Below, in pieces: positions 7,766-16,320 of a DNA stretch of 33,996 bases. The stretch comes from Candidatus Zhuqueibacterota bacterium (lineage in GTDB: Bacteria > Zhuqueibacterota > Zhuqueibacteria > Thermofontimicrobiales > Sulfurfontimicrobiaceae), in NCBI GenBank assembly GCA_016927835.1, contig JAFGMA010000165.1, forward strand, positions 1 through 33,996, given 5' to 3'. The position numbers and the translations under genes were made by a program. Below the pieces are notes generated by a model. The model was not told where the DNA came from and searched no databases. It worked only from the letters and a program-made list of their open reading frames with translations. How positions within the stretch are numbered: the stretch's first letter is position 1; every line of letters begins with the position of its first letter.

Positions 7766-9175
7766 ATGAGTATCTTTTATATTCCACACGATGGCTTCGC
7801 GGCTGATTTCATCCCATTCTATCACGAAGCATGCTACCATTTATTCTATCTCAAAGACTATCGAAACATCGCATCGCATGGCGAAGGTACGCCCTGGTTT
7901 CACCTCGTTACGCGTGATTTTGTCGACTTCGAAGAGCTGGGGGAAGCAATACCTCGCGGAGCAGCAGATTCGCAGGATTTGTGGATATTCACCGGGAGCG
8001 TGATCGAACACGACAAGCTTTTTCATATTTACTATACCGGGCACAATTCACATTTCGCAAATACGGGTAAGCCCGTGCAGGTCATCATGCATGCCACCAG
8101 TTCTGACCTTAAAAGTTGGACCAAAGATATTGAATTCGGCTTAGGTGCACCCGCATCCTCCGAATATGAACCGGATGACTGGCGCGATCCGTTCGTATTT
8201 CGAAATGATGAGCAGTCAGAGTACTGGATGCTTATCGCGGCAAGGCGCAAGAATGGTCCGAGTCGACACCGGGGACTCATTGCACTAGCCTCTTCGCCTG
8301 ATCTTCACCAGTGGCGTATTCGCGAGCCTTTCTGGGCGCCCAATTTGTACTATACTCACGAATGCCCCGATTTATTCCGTATCGGAGAGTGGTGGTACCT
8401 GGTTTATTCAACTTTCAGCGAGCGCCATGTCACGCATTACCGGATGAGTAAATCACTTGATGGTCCGTGGCTGGCGCCTGCAAATGATGCTTTCGATACA
8501 CGCGCGTATTATGCCGCGAAAACAGCCGGGGACAGAAAAAAGCGCTTCGCATTTGGCTGGCTGGCAACCCGCGAAAATGAAAAAGATGACGGGCATTGGA
8601 ATTGGGGAGGGAACCTGGTGGTGCATGAAATCATGCAGGAAGTTGACGGCTCCTTATCCGTTCGCGTTCCTGAGTCGGTTATGGCGCCATTTAAAACGCA
8701 AGTGCCGATGGAGTTCCAGCCGCTCCTCGGACAGTGGGAGATTCAACCGCAGAAAATTTCTGCCCGGTCTGTTGGGCGTTTTTCTGTGCTGGCACTGGGC
8801 AATCTGCCGGATAGATGTATCGTTGAAGCGCAAATCCTGATAGCTGCCGATACTGCAAATGCCGGTTTGCTGGTGCGAATGGATGACAGACTGGAAAATT
8901 ATTACCAGGTGCGTCTCGAGCCTGGAAATCAACGCATGGTATTTGACCGCTGGCACAGAAATGGTGATCAGCCGTTTATTTTTGAACGCCCGCTCAAAGT
9001 CCAACCCGGGAAGCCGGTCCACTTGCTGCTCCTCATCGACGGAACGTGCATCGTCTGTTACGCCGATCGCAAAGTCGCATTGTCCTGCCGCATGTACCAG
9101 CATAGAACCGGACAGCTTGGTTTGTTCGTCAGCGAAGGCTTTGCAATGTTTCAGAATGTGACTGTGAAAATCTGA
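7766..9175 (+). CDS. GH32-like five-bladed beta-propeller glycosidase
   Basis: A 469-residue protein with a clan GH-J type catalytic propeller (about 1-320) and a C-terminal beta-sandwich (about 345-469) with a lectin-like ENYYQVRLEPG block. GH32 landmarks are visible: an FTGSV motif, RDP at 140-142 (transition-state stabiliser Asp141) and EC at 199-200 (acid/base Glu199). The usual WMNDPNG motif is replaced by a sequence containing Asp14 in AADFIPF, which I take as the nucleophile. Fructan, sucrose or another furanoside is the likely substrate class, but specificity cannot be read. There is no signal peptide, so it is probably cytoplasmic. The start ATG 7766 was chosen because the longer frame would begin inside the terminator. 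Confidence 0.82.
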   Translation: MSIFYIPHDGFAADFIPFYHEACYHLFYLKDYRNIASHGEGTPWFHLVTRDFVDFEELGEAIPRGAADSQDLWIFTGSVIEHDKLFHIYYTGHNSHFANTGKPVQVIMHATSSDLKSWTKDIEFGLGAPASSEYEPDDWRDPFVFRNDEQSEYWMLIAARRKNGPSRHRGLIALASSPDLHQWRIREPFWAPNLYYTHECPDLFRIGEWWYLVYSTFSERHVTHYRMSKSLDGPWLAPANDAFDTRAYYAAKTAGDRKKRFAFGWLATRENEKDDGHWNWGGNLVVHEIMQEVDGSLSVRVPESVMAPFKTQVPMEFQPLLGQWEIQPQKISARSVGRFSVLALGNLPDRCIVEAQILIAADTANAGLLVRMDDRLENYYQVRLEPGNQRMVFDRWHRNGDQPFIFERPLKVQPGKPVHLLLLIDGTCIVCYADRKVALSCRMYQHRTGQLGLFVSEGFAMFQNVTVKI

Positions 9176-9349
9176 ACGAGTTGCGGTCAGGAACTTCGCC
9201 GTTAACAGATAGTTAGAATAGAACTGCATGCGACAATTGTTACCTTTGCCAGAAAACAAGAGGATGAATATCGGGGCATGTCTGTATATAAATTTTAAAG
9301 CATCGGTATTATGCCGAACTTCAGGAAATGATGAAAATTTTTAGAACCA

Positions 9350-9910
9350 GTGAAAATGAGAGTGAAATCATATCAAACGGTGCATGTGGCAGGAATTTGT
9401 GCGCTATTCCTGATGTCCTGTCTGAATCCATTTGCGCCTGAACTGGAACAATCACCCGATGTAAATCTGTTGATCACCGAGCAGAAATCGGTGGATGATG
9501 TGCTGCAAAATTTCAAATTAGCCTATTTCTTTCGGGATTCGCTTTTATATAGCGAACTTCTCGATAGTTCATTCAGTTTCATTTACTTCGATCCGAATAT
9601 CGAAACATCGGGAAGATTCGTGAGCTGGGGGCGCGATACCGACCTGCGAACCACCGGTCGGTTGTTTCGGGAATTTGATGGAATTAATTTAGTCTGGGAA
9701 AGCACCGTATTTTCAGATACATTGGAATGGCAAAGCGGAAACGGGGCTCCCATAAAAATTGAAAATATCAATCGATTCAGCTTGAAGCTTTCATCAACTG
9801 AATCCGGTTTCGATTTCAACCTCTGGGGAAAGGCGCATTTTACATTTATTCACTGTGCGTATGATGACAAATGGCGGATAATGCGCTGGAAAGATGAATC
9901 TTATTATTAA
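9350..9910 (+). CDS. Predicted lipoprotein, possible NTF2-like fold
   Basis: A 186-residue protein with a lipoprotein signal: a basic start, a hydrophobic core, and LMSC with Cys24 as the likely lipidated residue. The mature part begins with a helical DVLQNFKLAYFFRDS segment and continues with alternating strands ending DDKWRIMRWKDESYY, a pattern that resembles NTF2/SnoaL-like proteins, though this is only an impression. The start could be GTG 9350 or ATG 9356; neither has a strong ribosome site. It lies 15 nt before the GWxTD gene and is probably its operon partner at the envelope. Confidence 0.75.
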   Translation: MKMRVKSYQTVHVAGICALFLMSCLNPFAPELEQSPDVNLLITEQKSVDDVLQNFKLAYFFRDSLLYSELLDSSFSFIYFDPNIETSGRFVSWGRDTDLRTTGRLFREFDGINLVWESTVFSDTLEWQSGNGAPIKIENINRFSLKLSSTESGFDFNLWGKAHFTFIHCAYDDKWRIMRWKDESYY

Positions 9911-9925
9911 TTAAAGGTTTCAAAT

Positions 9926-11215
9926 ATGCAAAATCAAGTGAAAGGCGGGTATGCCTTCCTTATATTATTAGCTTTACTGCTATCTACAGGTAACGGAGAT
10001 AGCCAATTCAAGCAGAGTGATCGACAGCCGGATGCACATGTTTTTGGTCGATCCCGTTTCAACTACAATGTATACAACATGAGTTCTGCTGATCGGCAGA
10101 AAAGCCAATTACTCATCTATTGGGCATTTATCTATGATATTCTGCAATTTGAAAAAGGAGAGCAGGGCAAATTTCGCGCGAAATACGAACTCACATTCAG
10201 TTTATTAAATCCGAAAATGGATCTCATTGACAGCCATGCGATGACAAAAGAATTGGTTGTTGACAGTTTCGAGGCGACCAATTCGACTGAGAGCTACGAG
10301 GAGGGGCATACCATATTTTCAGCCGCTCCCGGAAAATATGTCCTGCGTATAGAATTGATGGATTTGGATACGCAGAGAAGTCTGGTGCGCGAACAAGAAC
10401 TTGTGCTTCGAGATTTCCAACGGGAAAAAATGTGTCTCAGTGACATCATTTTTGCAAATAAAATCCGATATGATTCCACTGGCAAAATCACGATTCATCC
10501 CAATTTGAGCGCCAATTTTGAAGATCCGGGTTCTGATTTTTTTTCTTATATTGAATTGTATCCGCCCTCGGCTGCTGATTTGATTGAAATCAGCTATTCA
10601 ATTATTGGTTCCCACGATGAAGTTGCCTTTGATACAGTTGCAACTCTTGTTGCATCAAAATTATTGCATCGTTATGTTTTTAATTTGAGAAAGCAAATAA
10701 GCGCTCCGGGACGTTACTTCATCGAAATAGAAGCGAGATGCGAAAAGCAAAAAGCAAAAATGAGGCGACGATTCTTTGTTCAATGGGGAAATCTTCCGGT
10801 TTCTTTCAAGAATATTGATGAAGCCATCGAGCCTTTGCAGATGATTGGTAAAGCCGAAGAATTTACAGACATAGAAAAAGCTACTCCGGAAGAGAAGGAA
10901 ACAGTATTCCGCCAATTTTGGGAGCGTCGCGATCCGACACCCGACACAGAAGAAAATGAATTTCAAACTGAATTCTATCGTCGTGTTGACTTCTGTAATC
11001 AGAATTTCAGCGTATTTACCAACGACAAGAGGGGATGGGCAACTGATCGGGGGAAGGTGTTTTTGCAATACGGTGAACCAACAACGGTTGAAAAGCAAAC
11101 CGGAGATCTGAATCAACCCGCGCTCGAAATCTGGTATTACGACTCGCAGCGCCGGAGGTACATTTTCGCGGATCGCTCCGGTATTGGTGATTATCAATTG
11201 ATCCGGGTGGAATAA
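9926..11215 (+). CDS. GWxTD domain-containing secreted protein
   Basis: A 429-residue protein with an N-terminal signal peptide (about 1-26). A long beta-rich region contains several strand-like repeats resembling secreted scaffold domains. At the C-terminus is a GWxTD domain: GWATD at 370-374 followed by RGKVFLQYGEP, LEIWYYD and FADRSG. The domain is known only by its motif and is typical of Acidobacteriota, Calditrichota, KSB1 and relatives. Its biochemical role is unknown. The gene follows a small lipoprotein gene by 15 nt and converges with the minus-strand SIS gene only 6 nt away. Confidence 0.9.
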   Translation: MQNQVKGGYAFLILLALLLSTGNGDSQFKQSDRQPDAHVFGRSRFNYNVYNMSSADRQKSQLLIYWAFIYDILQFEKGEQGKFRAKYELTFSLLNPKMDLIDSHAMTKELVVDSFEATNSTESYEEGHTIFSAAPGKYVLRIELMDLDTQRSLVREQELVLRDFQREKMCLSDIIFANKIRYDSTGKITIHPNLSANFEDPGSDFFSYIELYPPSAADLIEISYSIIGSHDEVAFDTVATLVASKLLHRYVFNLRKQISAPGRYFIEIEARCEKQKAKMRRRFFVQWGNLPVSFKNIDEAIEPLQMIGKAEEFTDIEKATPEEKETVFRQFWERRDPTPDTEENEFQTEFYRRVDFCNQNFSVFTNDKRGWATDRGKVFLQYGEPTTVEKQTGDLNQPALEIWYYDSQRRRYIFADRSGIGDYQLIRVE

Positions 11216-11221
11216 ACTTGC

Positions 11222-12523
11222 TTAGAATCCTCGTTCCAGGAAAAATTGCTGCATCGCATCATTGAATTCCCGCCCGCCTTTGAGGTGCAGTCCCATATTC
11301 ACATACGGAACCAGCCCATACTGAATCATTTCCCCGATAAATTGGGCAGTGAGCGCCCAGAGCAAGATTACATTCATTAAGCCGCTTGTGGGGCAAATGC
11401 GTTTCTCATTTTTTATGGCGGTGACCACGCCGTCCGACTCGCCGGATAAATCGTTCAGCGCAATATCCGCAAATTGATGCAAGCGGTTTCCCAGGATGTC
11501 GCCGTCTGTGTCGAGGGGGGAAATTGAAATGACATAGGCGCCCTTTTCCTTAATTGCCTGAACCAATTCGATGTCTTCGGGAGCGTTTGATAGTTCGGAG
11601 CCAAAAATGACATTATCGTATTGCTTCAACGCTTCAAAATCCATGGCTTTAGTCATCATCAATCCCGACGCCCTACCGCACGCCTCAGATGTGAGCGTAT
11701 GCTGGGCATCATATACGTACAACTGCCCGCCCTGAGCCACATTTTCCGTCATTTTAACAGCAGCTTCGCAGATGATCGGCAATTGCTCGTGGAGATCATG
11801 GATGAGATTGATTGCATGGATCAAATACTCGCGCGCTTTTGAAATGAACGGATATTTTCGCGTTTCCCGCAAATGGTACATGATCTCGGCGGTCATCATC
11901 CAGTAGTAGCAGAATTGCGAGATAGCAGAACCCGGACAAAGCGGAATCATCGGGTATTCAGGAAAATTAACCAGACCATCTTCCTGAGGAACATGCGAGT
12001 ACACAACGATATTTGCAACGTCCTCAAGCTCATTCCAATCAGGGTCTTGTATTAATTTATGTTTCAAAGAATTTTTATTCGGCAGATAGGGTACGCTCAC
12101 GCCGACGATATATGCACCCCGGCTTTTAGCCGCTTTAACAGATTTGGTAACATCGTTTGCGAACAAAAAATCCCCTTTATTGATTTCCGCAAACATATCT
12201 TCTGAAATATCCCAACCCCATTGCGGCAGGATATTGGGATTACCAGGGCGAGAGCTGCGTGTTTCATAAATCGGCGAATGTCCCCAGATAACATGCGAAT
12301 ACAATTTACCGCCGGCTTTATATAGCTCTGCCGCACGGATCGCGCCCTGGATTAATTTGGGAGTCTCGTATTTTTCGATCCCTCTCAGAATGTTCAAGGC
12401 GCGTTTCAAATAGTCTTTTGCATACTCGGTTTTTCGAATCGTTTTTTTCTGGCAAGACCAGGTTACACTCCCCAAAAGCAAGCCGCTCAAAATGGAAGAT
12501 TTGAAAAATTCCCTTCGTTCCAT
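11222..12523 (-). CDS. SIS-domain protein with Tat-like leader
   Basis: A 433-residue protein. The N-terminus has ERREFFK (twin Arg at 3-4) followed by a hydrophobic stretch and WSC with Cys24, which looks like a Tat signal, perhaps of a lipoprotein, although the lipobox is not canonical. The remainder looks like tandem sugar-isomerase (SIS) type domains: helices and strands such as GDFLFANDVTKSVKAAKSRGAYIVGVSVPY and a later DNVIFGSELSNAPEDIELVQAIKEKGAYVISISP block. Phosphosugar or amino-sugar binding is the family expectation. Export of a SIS protein is unusual. The start ATG at 12523 is followed by the leader directly. Downstream genes converge on it. Confidence 0.68.
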   Translation of the reverse strand: MERREFFKSSILSGLLLGSVTWSCQKKTIRKTEYAKDYLKRALNILRGIEKYETPKLIQGAIRAAELYKAGGKLYSHVIWGHSPIYETRSSRPGNPNILPQWGWDISEDMFAEINKGDFLFANDVTKSVKAAKSRGAYIVGVSVPYLPNKNSLKHKLIQDPDWNELEDVANIVVYSHVPQEDGLVNFPEYPMIPLCPGSAISQFCYYWMMTAEIMYHLRETRKYPFISKAREYLIHAINLIHDLHEQLPIICEAAVKMTENVAQGGQLYVYDAQHTLTSEACGRASGLMMTKAMDFEALKQYDNVIFGSELSNAPEDIELVQAIKEKGAYVISISPLDTDGDILGNRLHQFADIALNDLSGESDGVVTAIKNEKRICPTSGLMNVILLWALTAQFIGEMIQYGLVPYVNMGLHLKGGREFNDAMQQFFLERGF

Positions 12524-12566
12524 AAGAATTGACCTCGATAATTGGTGTGAGTCGATTTCGAATCCA

Positions 12567-12601
12567 CAAAAAAAAAGGCTAGAACACGAATCTTCTAGCC
12601 T
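12567..12601 (-). terminator. Intrinsic terminator downstream of the tRNA-Lys pair
   Basis: Read on the minus strand, AGGCTAGAA (12601-12593) pairs with TTCTAGCCT (12585-12577) around a 7-nt loop and is followed by nine T residues (12576-12568). It sits 21 nt beyond the 3' end of the second tRNA, which fits termination of the tRNA transcript before the SIS gene begins. Confidence 0.85.
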
Positions 12602-12621
12602 ACGTCTACCAAGCTTCTCAG

Positions 12622-12694
12622 TGCGCCCACAGGGAATCGAACCCCGAACCTACGGATTAAGAGTCCGTTGCTCTGCCAGTTGAGCCATGGGCGC
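12622..12694 (-). tRNA. tRNA-Lys (anticodon CTT)
   Basis: A 73-nt cloverleaf. The acceptor stem GCGCCCA pairs with TGGGCGC with discriminator A. The D-arm begins GCTC, the anticodon stem ACGGA/TCCGT encloses the loop CTCTTAA (anticodon CTT, codon AAG), and the T-arm contains GGTTCGAT. No CCA is encoded. It is the second gene of a tandem lysine pair. Confidence 0.95.
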
Positions 12695-12728
12695 AAGTGC
12701 CTTTTCATGCTGAAAGCGTTAGAATGAG

Positions 12729-12802
12729 TGAGGGCGGAGAGAATCGAACTCTCGACCCACGGCTTAAAAGGCCGTTGCTCTACCTAACTGAGCTACGCCC
12801 TC
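12729..12802 (-). tRNA. tRNA-Lys (anticodon TTT)
   Basis: A 74-nt cloverleaf. The acceptor stem GAGGGCG pairs with CGCCCTC with discriminator A. The anticodon stem ACGGC/GCCGT encloses the loop CTTTTAA (anticodon TTT, codons AAA/AAG), and the T-arm contains AGTTCGATTCT. It is transcribed first, 34 nt ahead of tRNA-Lys(CTT), from the promoter at 12819-12847. No CCA is encoded. Confidence 0.95.
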
Positions 12803-12818
12803 ACATTTTGGGTTGCTA

Positions 12819-12847
12819 AATATACAAATTTTAATCGTAACTGTCAA
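12819..12847 (-). promoter_or_regulatory. Sigma70-like promoter of the tRNA-Lys operon
   Basis: On the minus strand, TTGACA (12847-12842) is followed after exactly 17 bp by TATATT (12824-12819). The expected start near 12812 is about 10 nt upstream of the first tRNA. Confidence 0.8.
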
Positions 12848-12911
12848 TAAAAAAATTTAAAATTCAAAATTAGAGCCGGATGTTTTTTAACGGGTATTTG
12901 TTTATTTTTTA

Positions 12912-12940
12912 TTGCACATTTCTGATTTTTTAAGTATATT
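12912..12940 (+). promoter_or_regulatory. Sigma70-like promoter of the FmdB-type gene
   Basis: TTGCAC at 12912-12917 and TATATT at 12935-12940 are separated by 17 bp. The expected start near 12947 gives a leader of about 48 nt to the ATG at 12995. It is divergent from the tRNA promoter about 65 bp away. Confidence 0.65.
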
Positions 12941-12994
12941 GAAACATTTGAGTGTTGCAGACGGCGGACACGCAAATTCATGGAGGAAGCGAGC

Positions 12995-13369
12995 ATGCCT
13001 ATTTATGAGTATATTTGTGAAGATTGCGGTAAGCAGCTTAATTTTCTTGTTCTGAAGCGAGATGGCTTTTCACCACAATGCAATCGCTGCCAGAGCGTCA
13101 ATTTGAGGCGAGTAATGTCGCGTTTTCGGGCGATTCGCTCGGAAGAAAGCCGGCTTGAAGCAATGGCTGATCCGAATAAATGGGGTGATTTTGATGAAAA
13201 CGATCCGAAAAGTATGGTGAAAATGATGAAAAATATGGGGCGCGAGCTGGGAGATGAATTGGGAGAGGACTACGACCAACTCATTGAGGAAGCTGAGCAG
13301 GAAGCTGAAAGCACCTCGAAGACTGCTACCGATGGAAACGCTGATGATACAGATAACGAACTCATTTAA
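12995..13369 (+). CDS. FmdB family zinc-ribbon protein
   Basis: A 124-residue protein starting with the characteristic MPIYEYICEDCG. It has a zinc ribbon built from Cys8, Cys11, Cys29 and Cys32 (CEDC...CNRC), followed by a short basic helix and a long acidic, helical C-terminal tail rich in Glu/Asp (about 60-124). FmdB-type proteins are putative regulatory zinc proteins with no settled function. I chose ATG 12995 over the ATG at 12980, because GGAGGAA lies between them and because the family starts MPxYEY. The acidic tail is longer than in minimal family members of about 70 residues. Confidence 0.9.
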   Translation: MPIYEYICEDCGKQLNFLVLKRDGFSPQCNRCQSVNLRRVMSRFRAIRSEESRLEAMADPNKWGDFDENDPKSMVKMMKNMGRELGDELGEDYDQLIEEAEQEAESTSKTATDGNADDTDNELI

Positions 13370-13586
13370 ATCCTGCCGGATCGAATCGAATGCAATCAAT
13401 CATCTGATTTTATTTAAATTAATATTGTTATCTTGTACCAAACCTGCATAGCTTGGAAACGTATTTAAGCAGCCATTATTTCGTATGCATCAGATCATTA
13501 GACCGTGTGTACATCGTCAAACTTGAAGTCGAAAGCATTATCGAACGCTAAACCATATTCTGCTTAACAATCCAACGGAGGGTGCT

Positions 13587-16178
13587 ATGAAAAATTATTT
13601 TCACTTACTGATTTTCATCATCACACTTAGCCTGGCGGGCATTTTGGCGGCGCAGTCGGCTGATACGCTGTATGTCGATGATCTCGACCCGCAATATAGC
13701 GAAACCGGTGCAGGCTGGCAATCGTCCTCAGCCAGCGGATATGGAACATCAAGCCGGGCAGTTGTCGGCGCAAATGTGTCGTTCGGACAAGTCGCCCGAT
13801 GGACGCCGGAAATCATCGATCCTGGCTATTACGCTACATATTTTATTTTGCCCAGTACCGTAAATTCGAGAAATAATGCGCTGATAGTCGTATCATCATT
13901 CGGCTCCGTTCCGGATTCGTTTCGTGTCAATCAAAACGAAAATTCCGGCTACTGGCGCTTGCTGGGGATTTATTATTATCCCGCAGGCAGCGAAAGCTAT
14001 ATCGAAACCTTAAACGATGAATTGAGTACCTCGGGCTACGCGTTTCGAGCAGATGCTGTTCGCCTGGTTAAATGTCCTGCCGAACCTAAGATTGCTCCGG
14101 TACGGCGGCATTCCTATAATTTTGGCGAAGTCAACATGGGAATCTTCGAGGATTGGACGCTTAAAATTTACAATGTTGGCGAAGCTGATTTGACAATCAA
14201 TGACGCTTCAACAATGACCGGCTTTTTCACGGTCACCGAGCCCACCTTCCCCCTGGTCATTCCGGGAAAAAGTTTCGATGAGATAACCGTCCGTTTCAGT
14301 CCGAATTTCGAAAAAGAATTTACCGATACATTGGAGATTGCCTGTGATGATCCGATCGAGCCGTCGATTCGGATTCCACTGGTAGGCGAGGGAGTGGCGA
14401 TCACAGTCTATGTTAACAATGATGATGGCGAGCCACACTATTTCGAACATTATGGCATCTGGAACAACAGTACCGGTGCGTTCGCTTTCCCGGACGGCAC
14501 ACCCAACCCAACGAGCCGATACACCTACATCAGCAGCGGTGAAGGTCGCGCAGAATTTATCCCCCAGATTCCAACTTCCGGACTTTACAAGATCTATTAT
14601 GGCGGACCATATACGGAGAATGCAGCCGTGGCAGCGCTCATTGAAGTGATGCCGCTCGGGAGCAAAATCGATTCGGTGTACCTGAATCAAAATGCAACTT
14701 CAGGCAGTCAGTGGAAACTGATCGGCACCTATTTTCTGTTCGAGGGCAATGTTAATTCAGTGCATGTCGTGAATGATGGCACCAGCGGCGGGAGTGTGGT
14801 TCGTGCCGATGTGATGCGTTTCACTACCGTGCCGTCCGTCGCGTCGATCGAACTGGATGCAACCTCACATGCCTTCGGGGAAGTGCCTGTCAATACGCCG
14901 GCAAAATGGCATTTGAAGATCAGTAACCTGGGTTTCGCTGATTTAAGCATAACCGATCTGCACACCAATACCGAATTTTTCCAGGTTGTATCTCCTTCTG
15001 AATTCCCGTTGAAAGTAAAATCCCTGGATTCCGCCCGTGTTGAGGTTAGCTTCACACCCAGGGGCGTTTTGAGCTATACCGATACGTTGTTTATAATCAG
15101 CGATGATATCGATGATCCATTGCTCCGCCTTCGCCTTACGGGTGATGGTATCGGTCATCAACTGGTTGTCGACGATAGCGATTCTTCCCTTTGTACCAGG
15201 GGTCCTGTTGACACTACCTGGCATTTTTCATCCTCAATAAGCGGCTACAAGGGAACCAGCATCTACGCTTTCAAATACCAGAGCCCGGGCGCGTGGGTCG
15301 AGTGGGCGTTGGATCCGCCGGTGACCATGGAATACGATGTTCTCGTTTCGACGATTCCGAGCGGGAATGCAACGCTGAATGCCCCTTATATTGTCAATGT
15401 ACCCGGTGGATTGCCGGATACGGTTCTTGTTGATCAAACATCCACGACCGCCAGTGATATCTGGGTGCACCTCGGGCGTTACCGTTTCATTGAAGGCATC
15501 CCGACGACGATCAAATTGGTCAATGATACAACAATCACGTATGCTGACTCCAATGCAATTATTCGCGCCGATGCAGTGAAGCTAACGCAACCGGTTAAGG
15601 TTAAATTATCTGCATTTCACGTGAAATATGAGGAAGGCGACATCGTGCTTAACTGGGAAACCAGTTTTGAGCTCAATCATCGCGGATTTAATGTGTACCG
15701 GACGCTGACGAACGATCGCAAACCGGCATCAGCCGAACGCCTGAATCAGGAAATGATTTATGGCAGCAATCCCTATCGCTATGTTGATAAAACAGCAAAA
15801 GCAGAGGGCAACTACTATTATTGGCTGGAAGATGTTGATCTCTTCGGATACAAAACACTGCACGGACCGGTCTACGCGAGTAAAGCATTCGGGCTGCCGC
15901 AAATGTATGAGTTGCATCAAAATTATCCGAATCCCTTCAATCCTGAAACCGTGATTAAATACAACCTTCCCGAATCGGGAAAAATGGATCTCAAAATCTA
16001 TAATGTTATGGGTCAGCTCGTGCGAACGCTGGCTGATGGCGTGCACAAGGCGGGCTATCATTCTGTAACATGGGATGGGAGGAATGATAACGGTCGGATG
16101 GTTTCTTCCGGCATTTATTTCTTCAAAATGAAAACCCATTCAGCCGTCCATACGCGAAAAATGATGCTGCTCAGATGA
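13587..16178 (+). CDS. Large secreted protein with golvesin-like and ASH-type repeats and a C-terminal sorting domain
   Basis: An 863-residue extracellular protein. After a signal peptide (about 1-24, cleavage near AAQSA), three golvesin C-terminal-like modules (about 27-168, 273-415, 520-668; each with a strand ending FRADAVRL, VRADVMRF or IRADAVKL) alternate with two ASH/choice-of-anchor-D modules (about 172-272 and 418-518; NFGEVNMG, AFGEVPVN). A fibronectin-III-like segment (about 671-770) follows. The C-terminal FlgD-like sorting domain (about 780-863) has NYPNPFNPET and SGIYFFKM and is typical of type IX or similar secretion. The start has a GGAGGG ribosome site. A surface-binding or adhesion role is inferred from golvesin-like modules; there is no recognisable catalytic domain. 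Confidence 0.85.
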   Translation: MKNYFHLLIFIITLSLAGILAAQSADTLYVDDLDPQYSETGAGWQSSSASGYGTSSRAVVGANVSFGQVARWTPEIIDPGYYATYFILPSTVNSRNNALIVVSSFGSVPDSFRVNQNENSGYWRLLGIYYYPAGSESYIETLNDELSTSGYAFRADAVRLVKCPAEPKIAPVRRHSYNFGEVNMGIFEDWTLKIYNVGEADLTINDASTMTGFFTVTEPTFPLVIPGKSFDEITVRFSPNFEKEFTDTLEIACDDPIEPSIRIPLVGEGVAITVYVNNDDGEPHYFEHYGIWNNSTGAFAFPDGTPNPTSRYTYISSGEGRAEFIPQIPTSGLYKIYYGGPYTENAAVAALIEVMPLGSKIDSVYLNQNATSGSQWKLIGTYFLFEGNVNSVHVVNDGTSGGSVVRADVMRFTTVPSVASIELDATSHAFGEVPVNTPAKWHLKISNLGFADLSITDLHTNTEFFQVVSPSEFPLKVKSLDSARVEVSFTPRGVLSYTDTLFIISDDIDDPLLRLRLTGDGIGHQLVVDDSDSSLCTRGPVDTTWHFSSSISGYKGTSIYAFKYQSPGAWVEWALDPPVTMEYDVLVSTIPSGNATLNAPYIVNVPGGLPDTVLVDQTSTTASDIWVHLGRYRFIEGIPTTIKLVNDTTITYADSNAIIRADAVKLTQPVKVKLSAFHVKYEEGDIVLNWETSFELNHRGFNVYRTLTNDRKPASAERLNQEMIYGSNPYRYVDKTAKAEGNYYYWLEDVDLFGYKTLHGPVYASKAFGLPQMYELHQNYPNPFNPETVIKYNLPESGKMDLKIYNVMGQLVRTLADGVHKAGYHSVTWDGRNDNGRMVSSGIYFFKMKTHSAVHTRKMMLLR

Positions 16179-16320
16179 GCTTTGAATTGGCTCACCACCG
16201 AACTGAAACACCTGGCGAATCCGAGGGTTGCGCGCTGTCCAATCCTCGGATAGTTTTTTGCCTCATTTCCCCGGACCTTCGAATTTATGAATGCTTGAGC
16301 ATTATGACAGGAGAATGGTC

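Noticed and set aside
7007..7840. 277-codon minus-strand open frame opposite tonB
   Set aside because: It is antisense to a clear TonB gene and spans the terminator. Its Phe/Arg-rich composition is the reflection of Glu/Lys codons on the other strand.
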